A stretch of 30,003 nucleotides of DNA from an uncultured Sphingomonas sp. (GTDB lineage Bacteria; Pseudomonadota; Alphaproteobacteria; Sphingomonadales; Sphingomonadaceae), in contig CAMLSA010000031.1 of the NCBI GenBank assembly GCA_946482655.1, forward strand, positions 1-30,003. Reading direction: 5' to 3'. The notes below the pieces were generated by a model. That model was not told the DNA's origin. It made no database searches and saw only the letters and a list, made by a program, of their open reading frames with translations. The translations under genes were made by a program, and so were the position numbers. This document shows, piece by piece, positions 17,461-27,650 of the stretch; positions within the stretch are counted from its first letter, which is position 1; the number at the start of each line of letters is the position of its first letter.

Positions 17461-17781
17461 CTAGAGCTCGCCTTCGAGCCAGCCCTTGAGCTGGCTCTTC
17501 GGCGCGGCGCCGACCTTGGTGGCGATCGGCTGGCCGTTCTTGAACAGGATCATCGTCGGGATTCCGCGCACCCCGTAGCGGCTCGGCGCCTCGGGATTGT
17601 CGTCGATGTTGATCTTGGCGATGGTGACCTGCTCGCCCAGCTCGTCTGCGATCTCCTCGAGCGACGGCCCGATCATCTTGCAGGGGCCGCACCATTCGGC
17701 CCAGAAATCGACCAGCACGGGCTTGTCGGCGTTGAGGACGTCACTGCTGAAAGACGAATCTGTGATCGCTTTGGTGGGCAT
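17461..17781 (-). CDS. trxA: Thioredoxin
   Basis: This is a small cytoplasmic disulfide reductase of 106 residues. [20 protein letters not shown] carries the redox pair C31-G-P-C34, [15 protein letters not shown] has the cis-Pro (RGIPT), and the C-terminus [11 protein letters not shown] is usual. ATG 17781 has AAAGGAG 7 bases upstream; the frame extends further up only into the addA end. It lies 49 bases downstream of addA on the same strand, so it may be read from the addBA message, its own promoter, or both. No unusual substitutions. Confidence 0.97.
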   Translation of the reverse strand: MPTKAITDSSFSSDVLNADKPVLVDFWAEWCGPCKMIGPSLEEIADELGEQVTIAKINIDDNPEAPSRYGVRGIPTMILFKNGQPIATKVGAAPKSQLKGWLEGEL

Positions 17782-17830
17782 GGGGAAGCTCCTTTGGTTG
17801 TTTACGATGTAGGACGGGCGACTGCCGGGC

Positions 17831-20800
17831 TCAACGGCCTGTGCCCTGCATTTGCTCCTCGGCCCTAAAGCCGGGCTTGTGGACATCGAGCAGCGCCCGG
17901 GGCAGTTCGATCAGCGTCGGTCCGGCGGTGTAGAGCAGGGCGGCCTCGATTTTTCGGCCCGGAAAGACCACGCTGAGCGCTGCCGCATAGGCCGCCATCT
18001 GCCTTATATGGTGGAGCGGCACGGCGCGGGCATCGGCCGGGGCGCGGCGGCCGGTCTTGAAGTCGATCACCAGGATTCGACCGGGGGTGACGAGAAGCCG
18101 GTCGACGGTGCCGGCGATCACCTCGCCCTCGACGACGGCGGCTATCGGTGCCTCGGCGAGTGCGCCGGGGCCGAAGATCGCGGCGAAGCGCGGATCGGCG
18201 ATTACCCGGCAGGCATCGCCGGCGAGCGCTCTCGCAGTGGCTTCATCCTCGACCCCGGCCGAGCGCAGCAGCCAGCGTTCGGCGGCGGCGGCGCGCTGGT
18301 CGGGAGCGATGCCGGGCAGCCGCTCGAACAACGCGTGGAGCCGGGTGCCGCGCAACGCCGCTTCGCGCATCGCCGCGGAGGGAGGCGGATCGGCGACGTC
18401 GTCGGCGCCGAGCGAGGACGGGGCGAGCGGGCGTGGCGGGCGCGCTTCGACGGGAGCGGCCCGGCGCAGCCATGCGGGTTCGGTGAGGAGCGGCGCCGGG
18501 CGGGGGGCTCGGGCGGGCTTGTGCCCGCGAACCGGAACGGCGCCGCCGAGATAGTGGCACGCCTCGCCCCACAGGCCGTCGGGCTCCCAGTCGCAGCCGA
18601 GCCCCCGCATCGCCAGCTCCACGGCCGAGTACCAGCTCGATGGCGGCGGCGTGCCGCGCGCGCGCGCGCCGAGCGCGCCTCCGATGACGAGATGCTCGCG
18701 CGCCCGCGTCAGCGCGACGTAGAGCAGCCGCCAATGCTCCTGCCGCTCACGCGCTCGCAGGGCTGCATCATCGACGGCGATCTCTTCGACCATCTCCTGC
18801 TTGCGCGGGCGGGGCACCGGGACGGCGGGGCCTTCGGGATCGATCCGCCAGTCGAGGCGGGTCGCGAGCGCCGCGTCGGGGTTTCCGGTCGCGTCGGCCA
18901 GAATGACAAGCGGCGCCTCGAGCCCCTTCGAACCATGGACCGTCATCACCCGCACCGCGCCGGCCGGCGCGGCAGAATCGCGGGTGATCTCGACCTCGCC
19001 ACGGTCGAACCAGTCGAGAAAGCGCTGCAGCGACGCGGTGGCGGTTCCTTCGAACTGGAGCGCGGCGTTGAGCAGCTCCTCGATCGGGTCACGCGCTTCC
19101 TGGCCGAGCCGGTGAAGCAGTTTTCTGCGGCCGTCGAGCGGACCGGTGAGGAGGTGCTCGAGAAAGCGAAACGGGGTGGTGAAGTCGGCGCGGGCGAGCA
19201 TGTCGTCTAGCGCCGCCACGGTGCCGGCATCGCCCCTGCCGCGCACCGCGTCGATCAGCGCGCCCCGGCGGCCGAAACCGACCCGGTAAAGCTCTTCCTG
19301 GCTCCAGCCGAACAGCGGCGACACAAGCAGCGCGGCGAGGCTCAGATCATCCTCGCGCTGACCGGCGAAGCGCATCGCCGCGAGCAGGTCGCGAACCGCC
19401 AGCGGGGCGGTCAGCCGTAGCCGGTCGACGCCGGCGACGGGGACGCCCTCGGCATGAAGGCGCGCGACGATCAGCGAGGCCAGCTCGGCGCGGCGGCGAA
19501 CGAGTATCATGATGTCCTCGGGCCTCAGCGGGCGCTCTTCGCCGGCGAGCCACAGCCGGTCGTCGAGCCATTGCCGCACCTGTTTGGCGAGCCGGGTAGC
19601 GAAGGCGCGGGTCGCGTCGTCAATCCAGCTCTCCTCGCCACCCTCCTCATCCGGCCCGACGACGCCGTCGAGCGACAGCGGCCGCCACAGCGTCACGCGG
19701 CCCGGCAGGTTGGCTTTCCACGGCACATGACGGCCGGTGGGCGCGAACAATCCGAGCTCTTCCGGACCGAGATCGGCGACGAGCCGGTCGACCAGCTCGA
19801 GGATGGCGGGCGCCGAGCGGAAGCTCTGATCGAGCGAAAGCTGCCGGAACAGGCGCCGCTCCGCGCCGGGCAGCTCCTTCGAGCCGGCCTCGGCCTCGCG
19901 GGCGAAGGCGATGCGGGCGGCTTCGAAGGCAAGCGGATCGGTGCCCTGGAAACCGAAGATCGCCTGCTTGAAGTCGCCGACGCTGAACAGAGTGCGGCGT
20001 GCCCGCGCCCGCGCGCCATGGCCTGAGAAGAATTCGGAAGCGAGCGCGGCGACGATCGTCCATTGCCGCGCATTGGTGTCCTGCGCCTCGTCGACAAGAA
20101 TATGGTCGATCGCCTGGTCGAGCTTGTAGCGAACCCAGTCGCCCATGCCGGGGGTTTCGAGCAGTTGCACCGCCAGGCGTATGAGGTCGTCGAAATCGAC
20201 GAGGCCGCCGGCGCGTTTGGCCTGGGCGTAAGCCGTCGCATAGCTCTGCCCGGCGCGCAGCGCCGCACCGATCAACGCGGCCAGCCGGGCCTTCTCGCGC
20301 CAGCCGATCAGCCGGAGAATCTGTTCGGCGAGGCGCGCGCAATGATCGGGATAGCCCGCGTCGGCCCTGAGCAGGCCGGCTTGATGTTTGCGCGCTTCGC
20401 GCGTCTTGGTCAGGACGACGTGCAGCACGTCCAGCAGAGAGGCGGCACGCCGCGCCGGCTCGGCGGCGATGAAGCGCGCGACGATGTCCGCGTCGCGCCG
20501 CCCGCTGGGTGTGTTCCAGGCGGCGTTGGTTCGCGCGACGGCCTGGAAACAGTCGAGGTCGAGCTCGGCGCAGGCCGCAGCGATCGCTTCCTCGACATCG
20601 CCGGCGGGCACGCCGAGCGCCCGGCGCAGGCGCGGCTCGATGCTCCCGCGCGAGCCGAGCGAGGCCATGGCTTCGGGTGCGCGGGCACAGTCGGAGAGAT
20701 AGGCTTCGGCGCGCGTCTCGCCGAGCCGGAGGCTGAGCGCCTTGATGTCGTCGATCAGGCCGAGATCGCCGCCGCTCGACGCGGTCTGGACGAGATCGGC

Positions 20801-21295
20801 CAGCGTGCGGCGGGCGAGCGCCGCCTCCTCGCGCCCATCGAGCGGGCGAAAGCCCGGAGCAAGCCCGGCCTCGGAGGGGAATCCCGCGAGGAGGGTTTGG
20901 CAGAAGGCGTGAATCGTCTGGATGCGCAGGCCGCCGCCTGGCGCTTCGAGCACCCGCGCAAACAACTGGCGGGCGCGGGCGAGGCGTTCGGGGCCGGCAT
21001 CCTCGCCGAGCCGTGTCAGGTCCTGGACCAGTTTGCCGTCGTCCTTGAGGCCGGCCCAGCGCGCGAGGCGGCGATGGATGCGCTCGGCCATCTCGGCCGC
21101 GCCCGCCTTTGTGAAGGTGAGGCAGAGTATCGACTCGGGTGCGGCCCCGCTCAGCAGCAGCCGCAACACCCGTGCGGTCAGCACCTGGGTTTTGCCGGTG
21201 CCGGCGGAAGCCGAGAGCCACACCAGCTCGCGCGGGTCGGACGCGGTGCGCTGCTGGTCGAGCAGCGGGTCGAGCGGCCGCATCCGGTTGCTCAC
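17831..21295 (-). CDS. addA: Double-strand break repair helicase-nuclease AddA
   Basis: AddA is the UvrD-type helicase and nuclease subunit of AddAB, which resects DNA ends and loads RecA. The 1154-residue product has [12 protein letters not shown] (Walker A, about 28-39), [38 protein letters not shown] at 401-406 (motif II), [21 protein letters not shown], and [14 protein letters not shown] (motif VI). The C-terminal nuclease has VIDFKTG with D1078 and K1080. I chose GTG 21295, because GTGA overlaps the addB stop and GGGAG lies about 7 bases upstream; ATG 21283 (residue 5) is the alternative. The frame remains open far upstream as a shadow of addB and should not be included. Confidence 0.95.
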   Translation of the reverse strand: MSNRMRPLDPLLDQQRTASDPRELVWLSASAGTGKTQVLTARVLRLLLSGAAPESILCLTFTKAGAAEMAERIHRRLARWAGLKDDGKLVQDLTRLGEDAGPERLARARQLFARVLEAPGGGLRIQTIHAFCQTLLAGFPSEAGLAPGFRPLDGREEAALARRTLADLVQTASSGGDLGLIDDIKALSLRLGETRAEAYLSDCARAPEAMASLGSRGSIEPRLRRALGVPAGDVEEAIAAACAELDLDCFQAVARTNAAWNTPSGRRDADIVARFIAAEPARRAASLLDVLHVVLTKTREARKHQAGLLRADAGYPDHCARLAEQILRLIGWREKARLAALIGAALRAGQSYATAYAQAKRAGGLVDFDDLIRLAVQLLETPGMGDWVRYKLDQAIDHILVDEAQDTNARQWTIVAALASEFFSGHGARARARRTLFSVGDFKQAIFGFQGTDPLAFEAARIAFAREAEAGSKELPGAERRLFRQLSLDQSFRSAPAILELVDRLVADLGPEELGLFAPTGRHVPWKANLPGRVTLWRPLSLDGVVGPDEEGGEESWIDDATRAFATRLAKQVRQWLDDRLWLAGEERPLRPEDIMILVRRRAELASLIVARLHAEGVPVAGVDRLRLTAPLAVRDLLAAMRFAGQREDDLSLAALLVSPLFGWSQEELYRVGFGRRGALIDAVRGRGDAGTVAALDDMLARADFTTPFRFLEHLLTGPLDGRRKLLHRLGQEARDPIEELLNAALQFEGTATASLQRFLDWFDRGEVEITRDSAAPAGAVRVMTVHGSKGLEAPLVILADATGNPDAALATRLDWRIDPEGPAVPVPRPRKQEMVEEIAVDDAALRARERQEHWRLLYVALTRAREHLVIGGALGARARGTPPPSSWYSAVELAMRGLGCDWEPDGLWGEACHYLGGAVPVRGHKPARAPRPAPLLTEPAWLRRAAPVEARPPRPLAPSSLGADDVADPPPSAAMREAALRGTRLHALFERLPGIAPDQRAAAAERWLLRSAGVEDEATARALAGDACRVIADPRFAAIFGPGALAEAPIAAVVEGEVIAGTVDRLLVTPGRILVIDFKTGRRAPADARAVPLHHIRQMAAYAAALSVVFPGRKIEAALLYTAGPTLIELPRALLDVHKPGFRAEEQMQGTGR

Positions 21296-24273
21296 GGTAC
21301 GTCTCCCGGCAGCAGCGCCATGTCGCGGCCATACCATTCTTCGAGCCGCATGAGCTGGTCGTAATCGCCATAGGGGGCGAACTCGGGGGCGACCTTCGCG
21401 GTGAACGGCGCGGGGCCGGTCAGCCAATGCTCGATCGCCCGCGTCAAGGTCGCGGCGGCCAGCGCGGTGAAATCCTCGGGTGCCGTGCCGTCCTTGCCGC
21501 CCACCGGCGACGCGACATAGCCGAAGCCGCCGTCGCGATCGCGTGCGAGCGACCAATATTCGAAGTCGATCGGGATTCCCTCCACTTTGTCGAATCCGCC
21601 CCGTTCGGCGATCAGCCCGAGCAGCCCCAGCTGCATCGAATAGCCCGTCTCGACCTGCGCCGCGCTCGGCGGCATACCGGTCTTGTAGTCGATGATCGCG
21701 AGCCTGCCGTCGGCCCGCCTGTCGATCCGGTCGACCTTGCCCTTGAGGGTGATGCCCGCGATCTTGATCCGCCCCTCGATCTCGGCGGTGAGCGGGTGCC
21801 GGCCGGCGGCCTGGAGGGTGCGCATAGTATCGCTTATCCAGTGCAGCGCCGCCATCAGCCGCGGCTCCCAGAGCGCACGCAGGACCGGATGGGCGGCCAG
21901 GCCGGCGAGAAGCTGCTCGGCCCGCGGGATCAGCCGATCGGGCTCGCAGCCATCCTCCTTCATCCAGCACTCGAACACGGCGTGGACGGCAGTGCCTCGC
22001 CAGGCCGGGGTCGGATCGGCATCGACCGGATCGAGTGCCCGAAGCCTCAGCATCGTACCTGCGTAAAAGGCGAAGGGATCGGCCTTGAGCCGGTCGAGAT
22101 GGGTGACCGCGATGACCTCGGGCCGGTCGGCGACCGGCGGAGCGGGGCGCGGGCGGCAGGCAGGTTCGGCGGGGCCCGCCGGCCTGTCGATCGCCGCCGC
22201 CCAGTTCGACAGACGATGATCCCTGGTCATGCCGCCGGTCATCGCCTCGAGCCGTAACCAGAAGCGCGAGGCGATGGCTGGCGCGCGCGCGTCGCGGCGC
22301 GCGCGGGTGACGATCACTTGCGGGGCTCCGAGCGCCATCGCGAAATCGTGCGCCGACAGACCGATCCGCCGTTCGAGCCCGCCCAGCCCCAGCTCGGCAC
22401 GTATGCGGGGAGCGAGCCAGGGATCGGGGCTGGGCAGAGCCGGCCATATCCCCTCGTTAAGGCCGCCCAGCACCATCAGGTCGGCATGCTGCAGCCGGGC
22501 TTCGAGAAGGCCCCAGATCGACAGGCGCGGATGGCCACCCTGCGGCGGGCGCACCGCCACGCCGTCGAGCATCAGGCGGAGCAAAGGCGCGAGGCTGGCG
22601 GGTTCGAACGGCGCCGGACCGAGCGGGGCGGAGTTCTCGAGATCGGCGATCAGGTCCGCGGCGGCGCGGCCGTCGGGGCCCGACCAGCCGGCGTCGCCGG
22701 ACAGAGTGGTGACGGCTCCCCGGATGGCGGCGACCAAGGGCCCCAGGCCGCCCGGGGTGACGGCAGCCTCGAGCGGTTCCAGCAGCGGGCGAACTTCGCC
22801 CCACCAGCTCTTTGCCGGCGCGCGAACCCGGGCCGAATAACGGTCGCCGTCGGCGAGGAAGCGGGTGACGCCGTGGAGGCCGGCGGGCGGGCGGGGTCCG
22901 CGCAAGGCGAGGTCGAGCTTGCGCACCCCGTCGAGCCAGGCGCCTCGCGCCTCGCCGCGGCGGACCAGCGGATGCTTGAGCAAGGCGAGCAAAGGCACAG
23001 GCGCAAAACCCTCGGCCGCGGCCTCGGCGATCGCCAGCAGCAGGGTGCCGGCGGGGGTCAGCGACAGCGGGGTGCCGGCCGAATCATCGGCGACGATCCC
23101 CCAGCGGGCGAGGTGCGCCGCGACCCGGCGGGCGAGCACGCGATCGGGGGTGACGAGGGCTGCGGTGCGCCCCGGTGTCTCGATTGCCTCGCGCAGCGCC
23201 AGCGCGATCGTCTGGGCTTCCTCGGACGGGTTTGCGAGCTCGATCGCGCGGACCCCGGTGAGGCGCCGTTCGGCGGGCGCAAGCTGGTGCCATTTATCGG
23301 TGAAGGCGGCGGGCGCCATCGCATTGGCGATCGCCACGGCCCGCACCGATCGCGCGTCGCGGCCGCTCGCCCAGCGCCAGGTTTCGACCTCCTCGCGCCC
23401 GACCCCCATCTGGTCGAGCAGCATCTTGAGCGCGAATTGCGGGTGGCTCTCGATCGCGCGCAGCGGCCGCGATCCGTCGTCCGCAGGCTCGTGCGGGCCG
23501 AGCGCATCCCATTCGGGACGCGGTGAGCCGGTGTCGACTCCAGGAAGCACCACCATCCCGTCGGGCAGGCGGGCGACGACGCCGAGCAGCCGGGCCACCG
23601 CCGGCGTCGTGCCGCTGATGCCGGCGGCGACCACCGGCCCGGGTGGCGGGCTGGCGGCCCAGCTGCGCGCGATCCGGTCGAGCAGCCGGTTGCGGCGGTC
23701 GGCCAGATCGATCCGGCCGCGCGCGGCGAGCTCGGTGGGCCAGCGGGTCAGGATCGCATCGAGCATGTCGAGCGAGCGCTGCCAATGTTCGGAGAGGTCG
23801 GGCAGCTCGACGAGACCGCGCAGCCGCTTCGGGTCGATCTGTTCGATGAGCAGCTGGTCGAGGGTGCGGCCGAGTTCGCCGGCGAGCCGGATCGCCTCGC
23901 CGCCGTCGATCGGATCGCCCGCCCGCGCCCGCGCCTCGCTGGTCAGCCGGGCGAGGATCATCTGGCGCTCGAGCGTGTCGATGGCGGGAGGGATCGGCTC
24001 GGGATTCTCCGCGGCGATCGGATCGAGCAGCCCGCCCAGGCGCTCGTCGAGCTCCGGATCGCCGATCGGCACAAGGCGCGGCAGCAGCAGCCCGCCCTCC
24101 GCTCGGCGGACGAAGGCGTTACTGATCGCTTGGCCGGCGCGGTTGTTGGGGACGAGAACGGCCGCGCGCGCGAGCGCCAGCGGGTCGGACCCGAAGAGCG
24201 CGATCAGCCCGCCCGCCAGCGCGTCGGCAAAGGAGCGGTGCGCGGGGATGGTGAAGACGGACGGGGCGGTCAT
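21292..24273 (-). CDS. addB: Double-strand break repair protein AddB
   Basis: AddB is the partner nuclease and recombination-hotspot-scanning subunit of AddAB. The 993-residue product begins MTAPSVFTIPAHRSFADALA and shows the alphaproteobacterial AddB features VLVPNNRAGQAISNAFVRR, GLNEGIWPALPSPDPWLAPR near the middle, and a PD-(D/E)XK nuclease with LAIIDYKTGMPPSAAQVETG (D862, K864). I see no intact Walker A near the N-terminus, in keeping with an inactive helicase core in this lineage. The start is less certain: ATG 24273 fits the family, but the purine-rich GGGGGAG is about 18 bases away. It overlaps addA by four bases (GTGA). Confidence 0.93.
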   Translation of the reverse strand: MTAPSVFTIPAHRSFADALAGGLIALFGSDPLALARAAVLVPNNRAGQAISNAFVRRAEGGLLLPRLVPIGDPELDERLGGLLDPIAAENPEPIPPAIDTLERQMILARLTSEARARAGDPIDGGEAIRLAGELGRTLDQLLIEQIDPKRLRGLVELPDLSEHWQRSLDMLDAILTRWPTELAARGRIDLADRRNRLLDRIARSWAASPPPGPVVAAGISGTTPAVARLLGVVARLPDGMVVLPGVDTGSPRPEWDALGPHEPADDGSRPLRAIESHPQFALKMLLDQMGVGREEVETWRWASGRDARSVRAVAIANAMAPAAFTDKWHQLAPAERRLTGVRAIELANPSEEAQTIALALREAIETPGRTAALVTPDRVLARRVAAHLARWGIVADDSAGTPLSLTPAGTLLLAIAEAAAEGFAPVPLLALLKHPLVRRGEARGAWLDGVRKLDLALRGPRPPAGLHGVTRFLADGDRYSARVRAPAKSWWGEVRPLLEPLEAAVTPGGLGPLVAAIRGAVTTLSGDAGWSGPDGRAAADLIADLENSAPLGPAPFEPASLAPLLRLMLDGVAVRPPQGGHPRLSIWGLLEARLQHADLMVLGGLNEGIWPALPSPDPWLAPRIRAELGLGGLERRIGLSAHDFAMALGAPQVIVTRARRDARAPAIASRFWLRLEAMTGGMTRDHRLSNWAAAIDRPAGPAEPACRPRPAPPVADRPEVIAVTHLDRLKADPFAFYAGTMLRLRALDPVDADPTPAWRGTAVHAVFECWMKEDGCEPDRLIPRAEQLLAGLAAHPVLRALWEPRLMAALHWISDTMRTLQAAGRHPLTAEIEGRIKIAGITLKGKVDRIDRRADGRLAIIDYKTGMPPSAAQVETGYSMQLGLLGLIAERGGFDKVEGIPIDFEYWSLARDRDGGFGYVASPVGGKDGTAPEDFTALAAATLTRAIEHWLTGPAPFTAKVAPEFAPYGDYDQLMRLEEWYGRDMALLPGDVP

Positions 24274-24298
24274 TGCATGGCAGTGTAACAACTCCCCC

Positions 24299-24314
24299 CT
24301 CCCTGCCAAGGGAG
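24299..24314. repeat. Short GC palindrome upstream of addB
   Basis: CTCCCT 24299-24304, loop GCCA, and AGGGAG 24309-24314 form a perfect 6-bp stem about 26 bases before the addB start. It resembles the palindromes at 5277-5292 and near 3355 in size and base content, so it may be a copy of a dispersed intergenic repeat. In the addB leader RNA it could also affect message stability. Confidence 0.45.
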
Positions 24315-24329
24315 CGGCAGCCGACGGGC

Positions 24330-24448
24330 ACTAATTCGGGGACGCTATACTACTAATTCGGGGACGCTATACTAAATGTGCAGCGCGCGCCCGAGGCAAA
24401 TAATTTAGTATAGTGTCCCCGAATCATGCTGTGTCCCCGAATCATGCT
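24330..24448. repeat. Cluster of direct and inverted repeats, possible REP/RAYT-type relic
   Basis: A 22-base unit containing ATTCGGGGACGCTATACT occurs twice in perfect tandem (24330-24351 and 24352-24373). On the other side an 18-base unit, GTGTCCCCGAATCATGCT, is also in perfect tandem (24413-24430 and 24431-24448). The two sets are inverted relative to each other: arm 24356-24377 matches the reverse complement of 24403-24424 in 21 of 22 positions, around a 25-base spacer. GGGGACac/gcTATACT palindromes of this kind are, from memory, associated with REP-associated tyrosine transposases, but no transposase gene is present. It fills the gap between divergent addB and trpC. Confidence 0.75.
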
Positions 24449-24491
24449 GCGTGCTGGACCCGCCCCCCGTCCTCCGGCTATGCCGCGCGCT

Positions 24492-25280
24492 ATGAGCAAC
24501 AAGCTGACCGAGATCTGCGAGGCCAAGCGCGATTATGTCGCCAGCGTCAAGGCGAAGACCTCCTTCGCCGATCTCTCCGCCCGCGCCCGCGCCGCGAGCG
24601 CACCGCGCGGCTTCCGGGCCGCGCTCGACCGCAGGACCGAAGGTTTCGGGCTGATCGCCGAGATCAAGAAAGCCTCGCCCTCCAAAGGGTTGATCCGCGC
24701 CGATTTCGATCCGCCCGCGCACGCCCGCGCCTATGAGGAGGCGGGTGCCGCCTGCCTCTCGGTTCTCACCGACATGCCCTACTTCCAGGGCCATGACGAT
24801 TATCTGGTCCAGGCGCGCGGGGCCTGCTCGCTGCCCTGCCTGCGCAAGGACTTCATCATCGACACTTGGCAGGTGACCGAGGCGCGAGCGCTCGGCGCCG
24901 ACGCGATCCTGATCATCGTCGCAGCGCTCGACGACAGCGAGATGGCCGAGATCGAAGCCGCCGCGATCGAGCATGGCATGGACGCGCTGGTCGAGGTCCA
25001 TGACGCCGCCGAGCTCGATCGCGCGACCCGGCTCAGTTCGCGGCTGATCGGCGTGAACAACCGCGACCTGCGTGACTTCTCGGTCGATTTCGCGCGGACC
25101 TACGAGCTGATCGGCCGGGCGCCCCAAGGCTGCACCTTCGTCGCCGAGAGCGGGCTCAGCTCCAAGGCCGATCTCGACGCAATGGCGGAGCATGGCGTTC
25201 GCTGCTTCCTGGTCGGCGAAAGCCTGATGCGCCAGGCCGACGTCGCGGCCGCGACGCGCAAGCTGCTGACCGGGGCATGA
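24492..25280 (+). CDS. trpC: Indole-3-glycerol phosphate synthase
   Basis: TrpC closes the indole ring in tryptophan synthesis, converting CdRP to indole-3-glycerol phosphate. The 262-residue TIM barrel has the expected active-site residues: E57 and K59 in [12 protein letters not shown]119 in [10 protein letters not shown]168 in ALVEVHD, N189/N190 in IGVNNRDL, and E219-S220 in VAESGLSS. I chose ATG 24492 ([17 protein letters not shown]), which gives the family N-terminus; ATG 24480 is also in frame, and neither has a clear ribosome-binding site. Its usual partners trpD/trpG are not upstream; instead a repeat cluster ends 43 bases before the gene. Its stop overlaps the moaC start (ATGA). Confidence 0.95.
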   Translation: MSNKLTEICEAKRDYVASVKAKTSFADLSARARAASAPRGFRAALDRRTEGFGLIAEIKKASPSKGLIRADFDPPAHARAYEEAGAACLSVLTDMPYFQGHDDYLVQARGACSLPCLRKDFIIDTWQVTEARALGADAILIIVAALDDSEMAEIEAAAIEHGMDALVEVHDAAELDRATRLSSRLIGVNNRDLRDFSVDFARTYELIGRAPQGCTFVAESGLSSKADLDAMAEHGVRCFLVGESLMRQADVAAATRKLLTGA

Positions 25281-25747
25281 CTTCCAAGCTCACACATATC
25301 GATGACGAAGGCGCCGCCCGCATGGTCGACGTGTCGGCCAAACGGGCGACCCAGCGCGAGGCGGTCGCCGAGGGACGCATCCTGATCGCCGGTTGCGCGC
25401 TCGACGCGATCCGTGCGGGATCGGTCAAGAAGGGCGATGTCCTCGCGGTCGCGCGCGTCGCAGGGATCATGGCGGCGAAGAAGACGGCCGAGCTGATCCC
25501 GCTCTGCCATCCGCTGCCGATCTCGGGGGTGACGCTCGATCTGGAGATCGAGCCCGACGGCGTCCGCGCCACCGCCAGGGTCGTCACCACCTACACCACC
25601 GGCATCGAGATGGAAGCGATGACCGCCGTGTCGGTCGCCTTGCTCACCGTCTACGACATGGCGAAGGCGCTCGACCGCGGCATGCGGATCGAAGGCGTCC
25701 GCCTGCTCTCGAAGACCGGCGGCAAGTCGGGGGACTGGAGGGGCTGA
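25277..25747 (+). CDS. moaC: Cyclic pyranopterin monophosphate synthase MoaC
   Basis: With MoaA, MoaC builds cPMP, the first intermediate of molybdenum cofactor. The 156-residue product has [20 protein letters not shown] at the start, [33 protein letters not shown] with K51, and [11 protein letters not shown] with D127 and K130, the catalytic residues. ATGA overlap with trpC implies coupled translation. moaA is not in the window. moeA follows one base after the stop. Confidence 0.97.
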   Translation: MTSKLTHIDDEGAARMVDVSAKRATQREAVAEGRILIAGCALDAIRAGSVKKGDVLAVARVAGIMAAKKTAELIPLCHPLPISGVTLDLEIEPDGVRATARVVTTYTTGIEMEAMTAVSVALLTVYDMAKALDRGMRIEGVRLLSKTGGKSGDWRG

Positions 25748-25748
25748 G

Positions 25749-26936
25749 ATGTCGCTGATCCCGGTCGCCGAGGCGCAGGCGCGGATGCTGGCCCTGAAGG
25801 CTCCGCTGGCGATCGAGACGGTTGCGCTCGGCGAGGCCAATGGCCGCTACGCCGCGGAGGATATCGTCGCGAGACGAGCCCAGCCGGCGCTCGATCTATC
25901 GGCGATGGACGGCTATGCGATCCGCTTCGCCGAATGTCCTGGCCCGTGGGCGGTGATCGGCGAGAGCGCCGCCGGCGCCGGGCTCGACCGCGCGCTCCGG
26001 CCCGGGGAGGCCGCGCGCATCTTCACCGGAGCGCCCGTTCCACAAGGCGCCGACGCGATCCTCGTCCAGGAAGAGGCCGCGCGCGACGGCGACAAGCTCA
26101 CCATGGCAGGCGATGGCCCTTCCAAGCCCGGAGCGCATATCCGCCGCGCCGGCAGCGACTTCGCGCGAGGAAGCCTATTGGTCGCCGCGGGCGCCCCGAT
26201 CGGCGCGGCGGCGATCGGGCTGGTGGTCAGCGGGGGCCACGGCAAGCTCCCGGTCCGCCAGCTCCCGCGCGTCGCCATTCTCTCGACCGGAAACGAGCTG
26301 GTGCCGCCGGGCGAACCCGCCAGCGGCGCGCGGCTTCCCGCCTCGAACGGTCCGATGCTCGCGGCGATGCTCGGCAGATTGCCCTGCGACGCCACCGACC
26401 ACGGCATCCTCCGCGACGATCTCGACGCGATCAGCGCCGCCTTTACGGCGCTCGCCGAGCAGGTCGACATCATCGTCACCACCGGCGGCGCATCGGTCGG
26501 CGATCATGATCTCGTCTTGCCGGGGCTCCATAAGGCGGGCGCTCGGATCGACTTCTGGAAGGTCGCGATGAAGCCGGGCAAGCCGGTGATGATCGGAACA
26601 CTCGGCGATGCGATCGTGCTTGGGCTGCCCGGCAATCCGGTCTCCGCCTATGTAACCGCGATGCTGTTCCTCAAGCCGCTGATCGCACATCTGCTCGGCA
26701 GCGGCCGGCCGATCCCGGCTGCGACCGCTGCCCGCCTCGGCGCCGCGCTTCCCGCGACGGGCGACCGCGCCGAATATCTGCGCGGAAAATGGGCGAACGG
26801 GCTTGCCGTTCCGGTGATCTGCCAGGACAGCGCGGGGCTCGCTGCCCTGGTCGATGCCGAGCTGCTGATCCCGCGCCCCGCGCACGCCCCCGCGCTCGAT
26901 GCCGGCGCCGACATCGAGATCATTCCGATCGCTTGA
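25749..26936 (+). CDS. moeA: Molybdopterin molybdenumtransferase MoeA
   Basis: MoeA inserts molybdate into adenylated molybdopterin to give active Mo cofactor. The 395-residue product shows LDLSAMDGYAIRF at about 48-60, RIFTGAPVPQGADAILVQEE near 90-109, ILSTGNELV, TTGGASVGDHD at 244-254, MKPGKPV and LGLPGNPVSAYV at about 291-302, which is the normal order for MoeA. It directly follows moaC, so the two Mo-cofactor genes form a pair behind trpC. The end of the gene doubles as regulatory DNA: its TGA stop lies within the -35 element of the lexA promoter. Confidence 0.96.
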   Translation: MSLIPVAEAQARMLALKAPLAIETVALGEANGRYAAEDIVARRAQPALDLSAMDGYAIRFAECPGPWAVIGESAAGAGLDRALRPGEAARIFTGAPVPQGADAILVQEEAARDGDKLTMAGDGPSKPGAHIRRAGSDFARGSLLVAAGAPIGAAAIGLVVSGGHGKLPVRQLPRVAILSTGNELVPPGEPASGARLPASNGPMLAAMLGRLPCDATDHGILRDDLDAISAAFTALAEQVDIIVTTGGASVGDHDLVLPGLHKAGARIDFWKVAMKPGKPVMIGTLGDAIVLGLPGNPVSAYVTAMLFLKPLIAHLLGSGRPIPAATAARLGAALPATGDRAEYLRGKWANGLAVPVICQDSAGLAALVDAELLIPRPAHAPALDAGADIEIIPIA

Positions 26937-26961
26937 CAGAGTCCCGGTGGTTTCCTAAATG
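26933..26961 (+). promoter_or_regulatory. Predicted lexA promoter overlapping the moeA stop
   Basis: TTGACA at 26933-26938, a perfect -35 box, is followed after 17 bases by TAAATG at 26956-26961, a fair -10. The moeA stop TGA (26934-26936) is inside the -35 box. The start of lexA is 33 bases further on. Confidence 0.75.
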
Positions 26962-26975
26962 TTCTCCGTCCGTTC
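26961..26975 (+). promoter_or_regulatory. LexA operator (SOS box), GTTC-N7-GTTC
   Basis: GTTCTCCGTCCGTTC is an exact match to the alphaproteobacterial SOS box, a direct repeat GTTC spaced by seven bases. It begins at the last base of the -10 element and covers the expected transcription start, so LexA bound here should block its own promoter. This is the classic autoregulation of lexA. Confidence 0.9.
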
Positions 26976-26993
26976 CAGACGAGGGCATTTGCC

Positions 26994-27646
26994 ATGCTGA
27001 CCCGCAAGCAACATGAACTGCTTCGCTTCATTCACGACCGCCTGATCGAAACCGGCGTGTCGCCCTCGTTCGAGGAGATGAAGGAGGCACTCGACCTCAA
27101 ATCCAAGTCGGGCGTCCACCGCCTGATCAGCGCGCTCGAGGAACGCAACTTCATCCGCCGCCTGCCCAATCGCGCTCGCGCGCTCGAGGTGCTGCGCATG
27201 CCCGAAACGGTCATCAAGGCACCTGCCGCCCCACCCAAGGCGCCCATCGTGCCGCAGGCCGCCAACGAGAACGTCCTCGAAATTCCGCTGCACGGCCGCA
27301 TCGCCGCCGGCCTTCCGATCGAGGCGCTCGAAGGACAGAATATGTTGTCGGTGCCCGCCGCCCTGCTCGGCCCGGGCGAGCATTACGCGCTCGAAGTATC
27401 GGGGGATTCGATGGTCGAGGCCGGCATCCTCGACGGCGACTATGCGCTGATCCGCCGCGCCGAGACCGCGCGCGACGGCGAGATCGTCGTCGCACTGATC
27501 GCCGATAGCGAAGCGACCCTCAAATATTTTCGCCGCGAGGGCGCGATGATCCGGCTCGACCCGGCCAACCGCGCCTACGATCCACAGCGTTACAAGCCGG
27601 ACCAGGTAAGGGTGCAGGGCAAGCTGGCGGGTCTGTTGCGGCGGTA

Positions 27647-27650
<4 letters not shown>
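26994..27650 (+). CDS. lexA: LexA repressor
   Basis: LexA is the SOS repressor that cuts itself when RecA is activated on single-stranded DNA. The 218-residue product has a winged-helix DNA-binding domain ([20 protein letters not shown], then [20 protein letters not shown]), a Pro/Ala-rich linker at about 74-90, the cleavage site A105-G106 in [10 protein letters not shown], and the catalytic Ser139 (VSGDSM) and Lys177 (ATLKYF). All active residues are intact. It has its own LexA-controlled promoter but may also receive reads from trpC-moaC-moeA. The stop overlaps the convergent comEC stop. Confidence 0.98.

Noticed and set aside
20063..21364. 433-codon plus-strand frame antisense to addA
   Set aside because: Same kind of shadow: no ribosome-binding site and composition unlike a real protein.
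24330..24448. Repeat cluster as a CRISPR array
   Set aside because: The tandem copies touch without spacers and are inverted around one short gap, and no cas genes are nearby.
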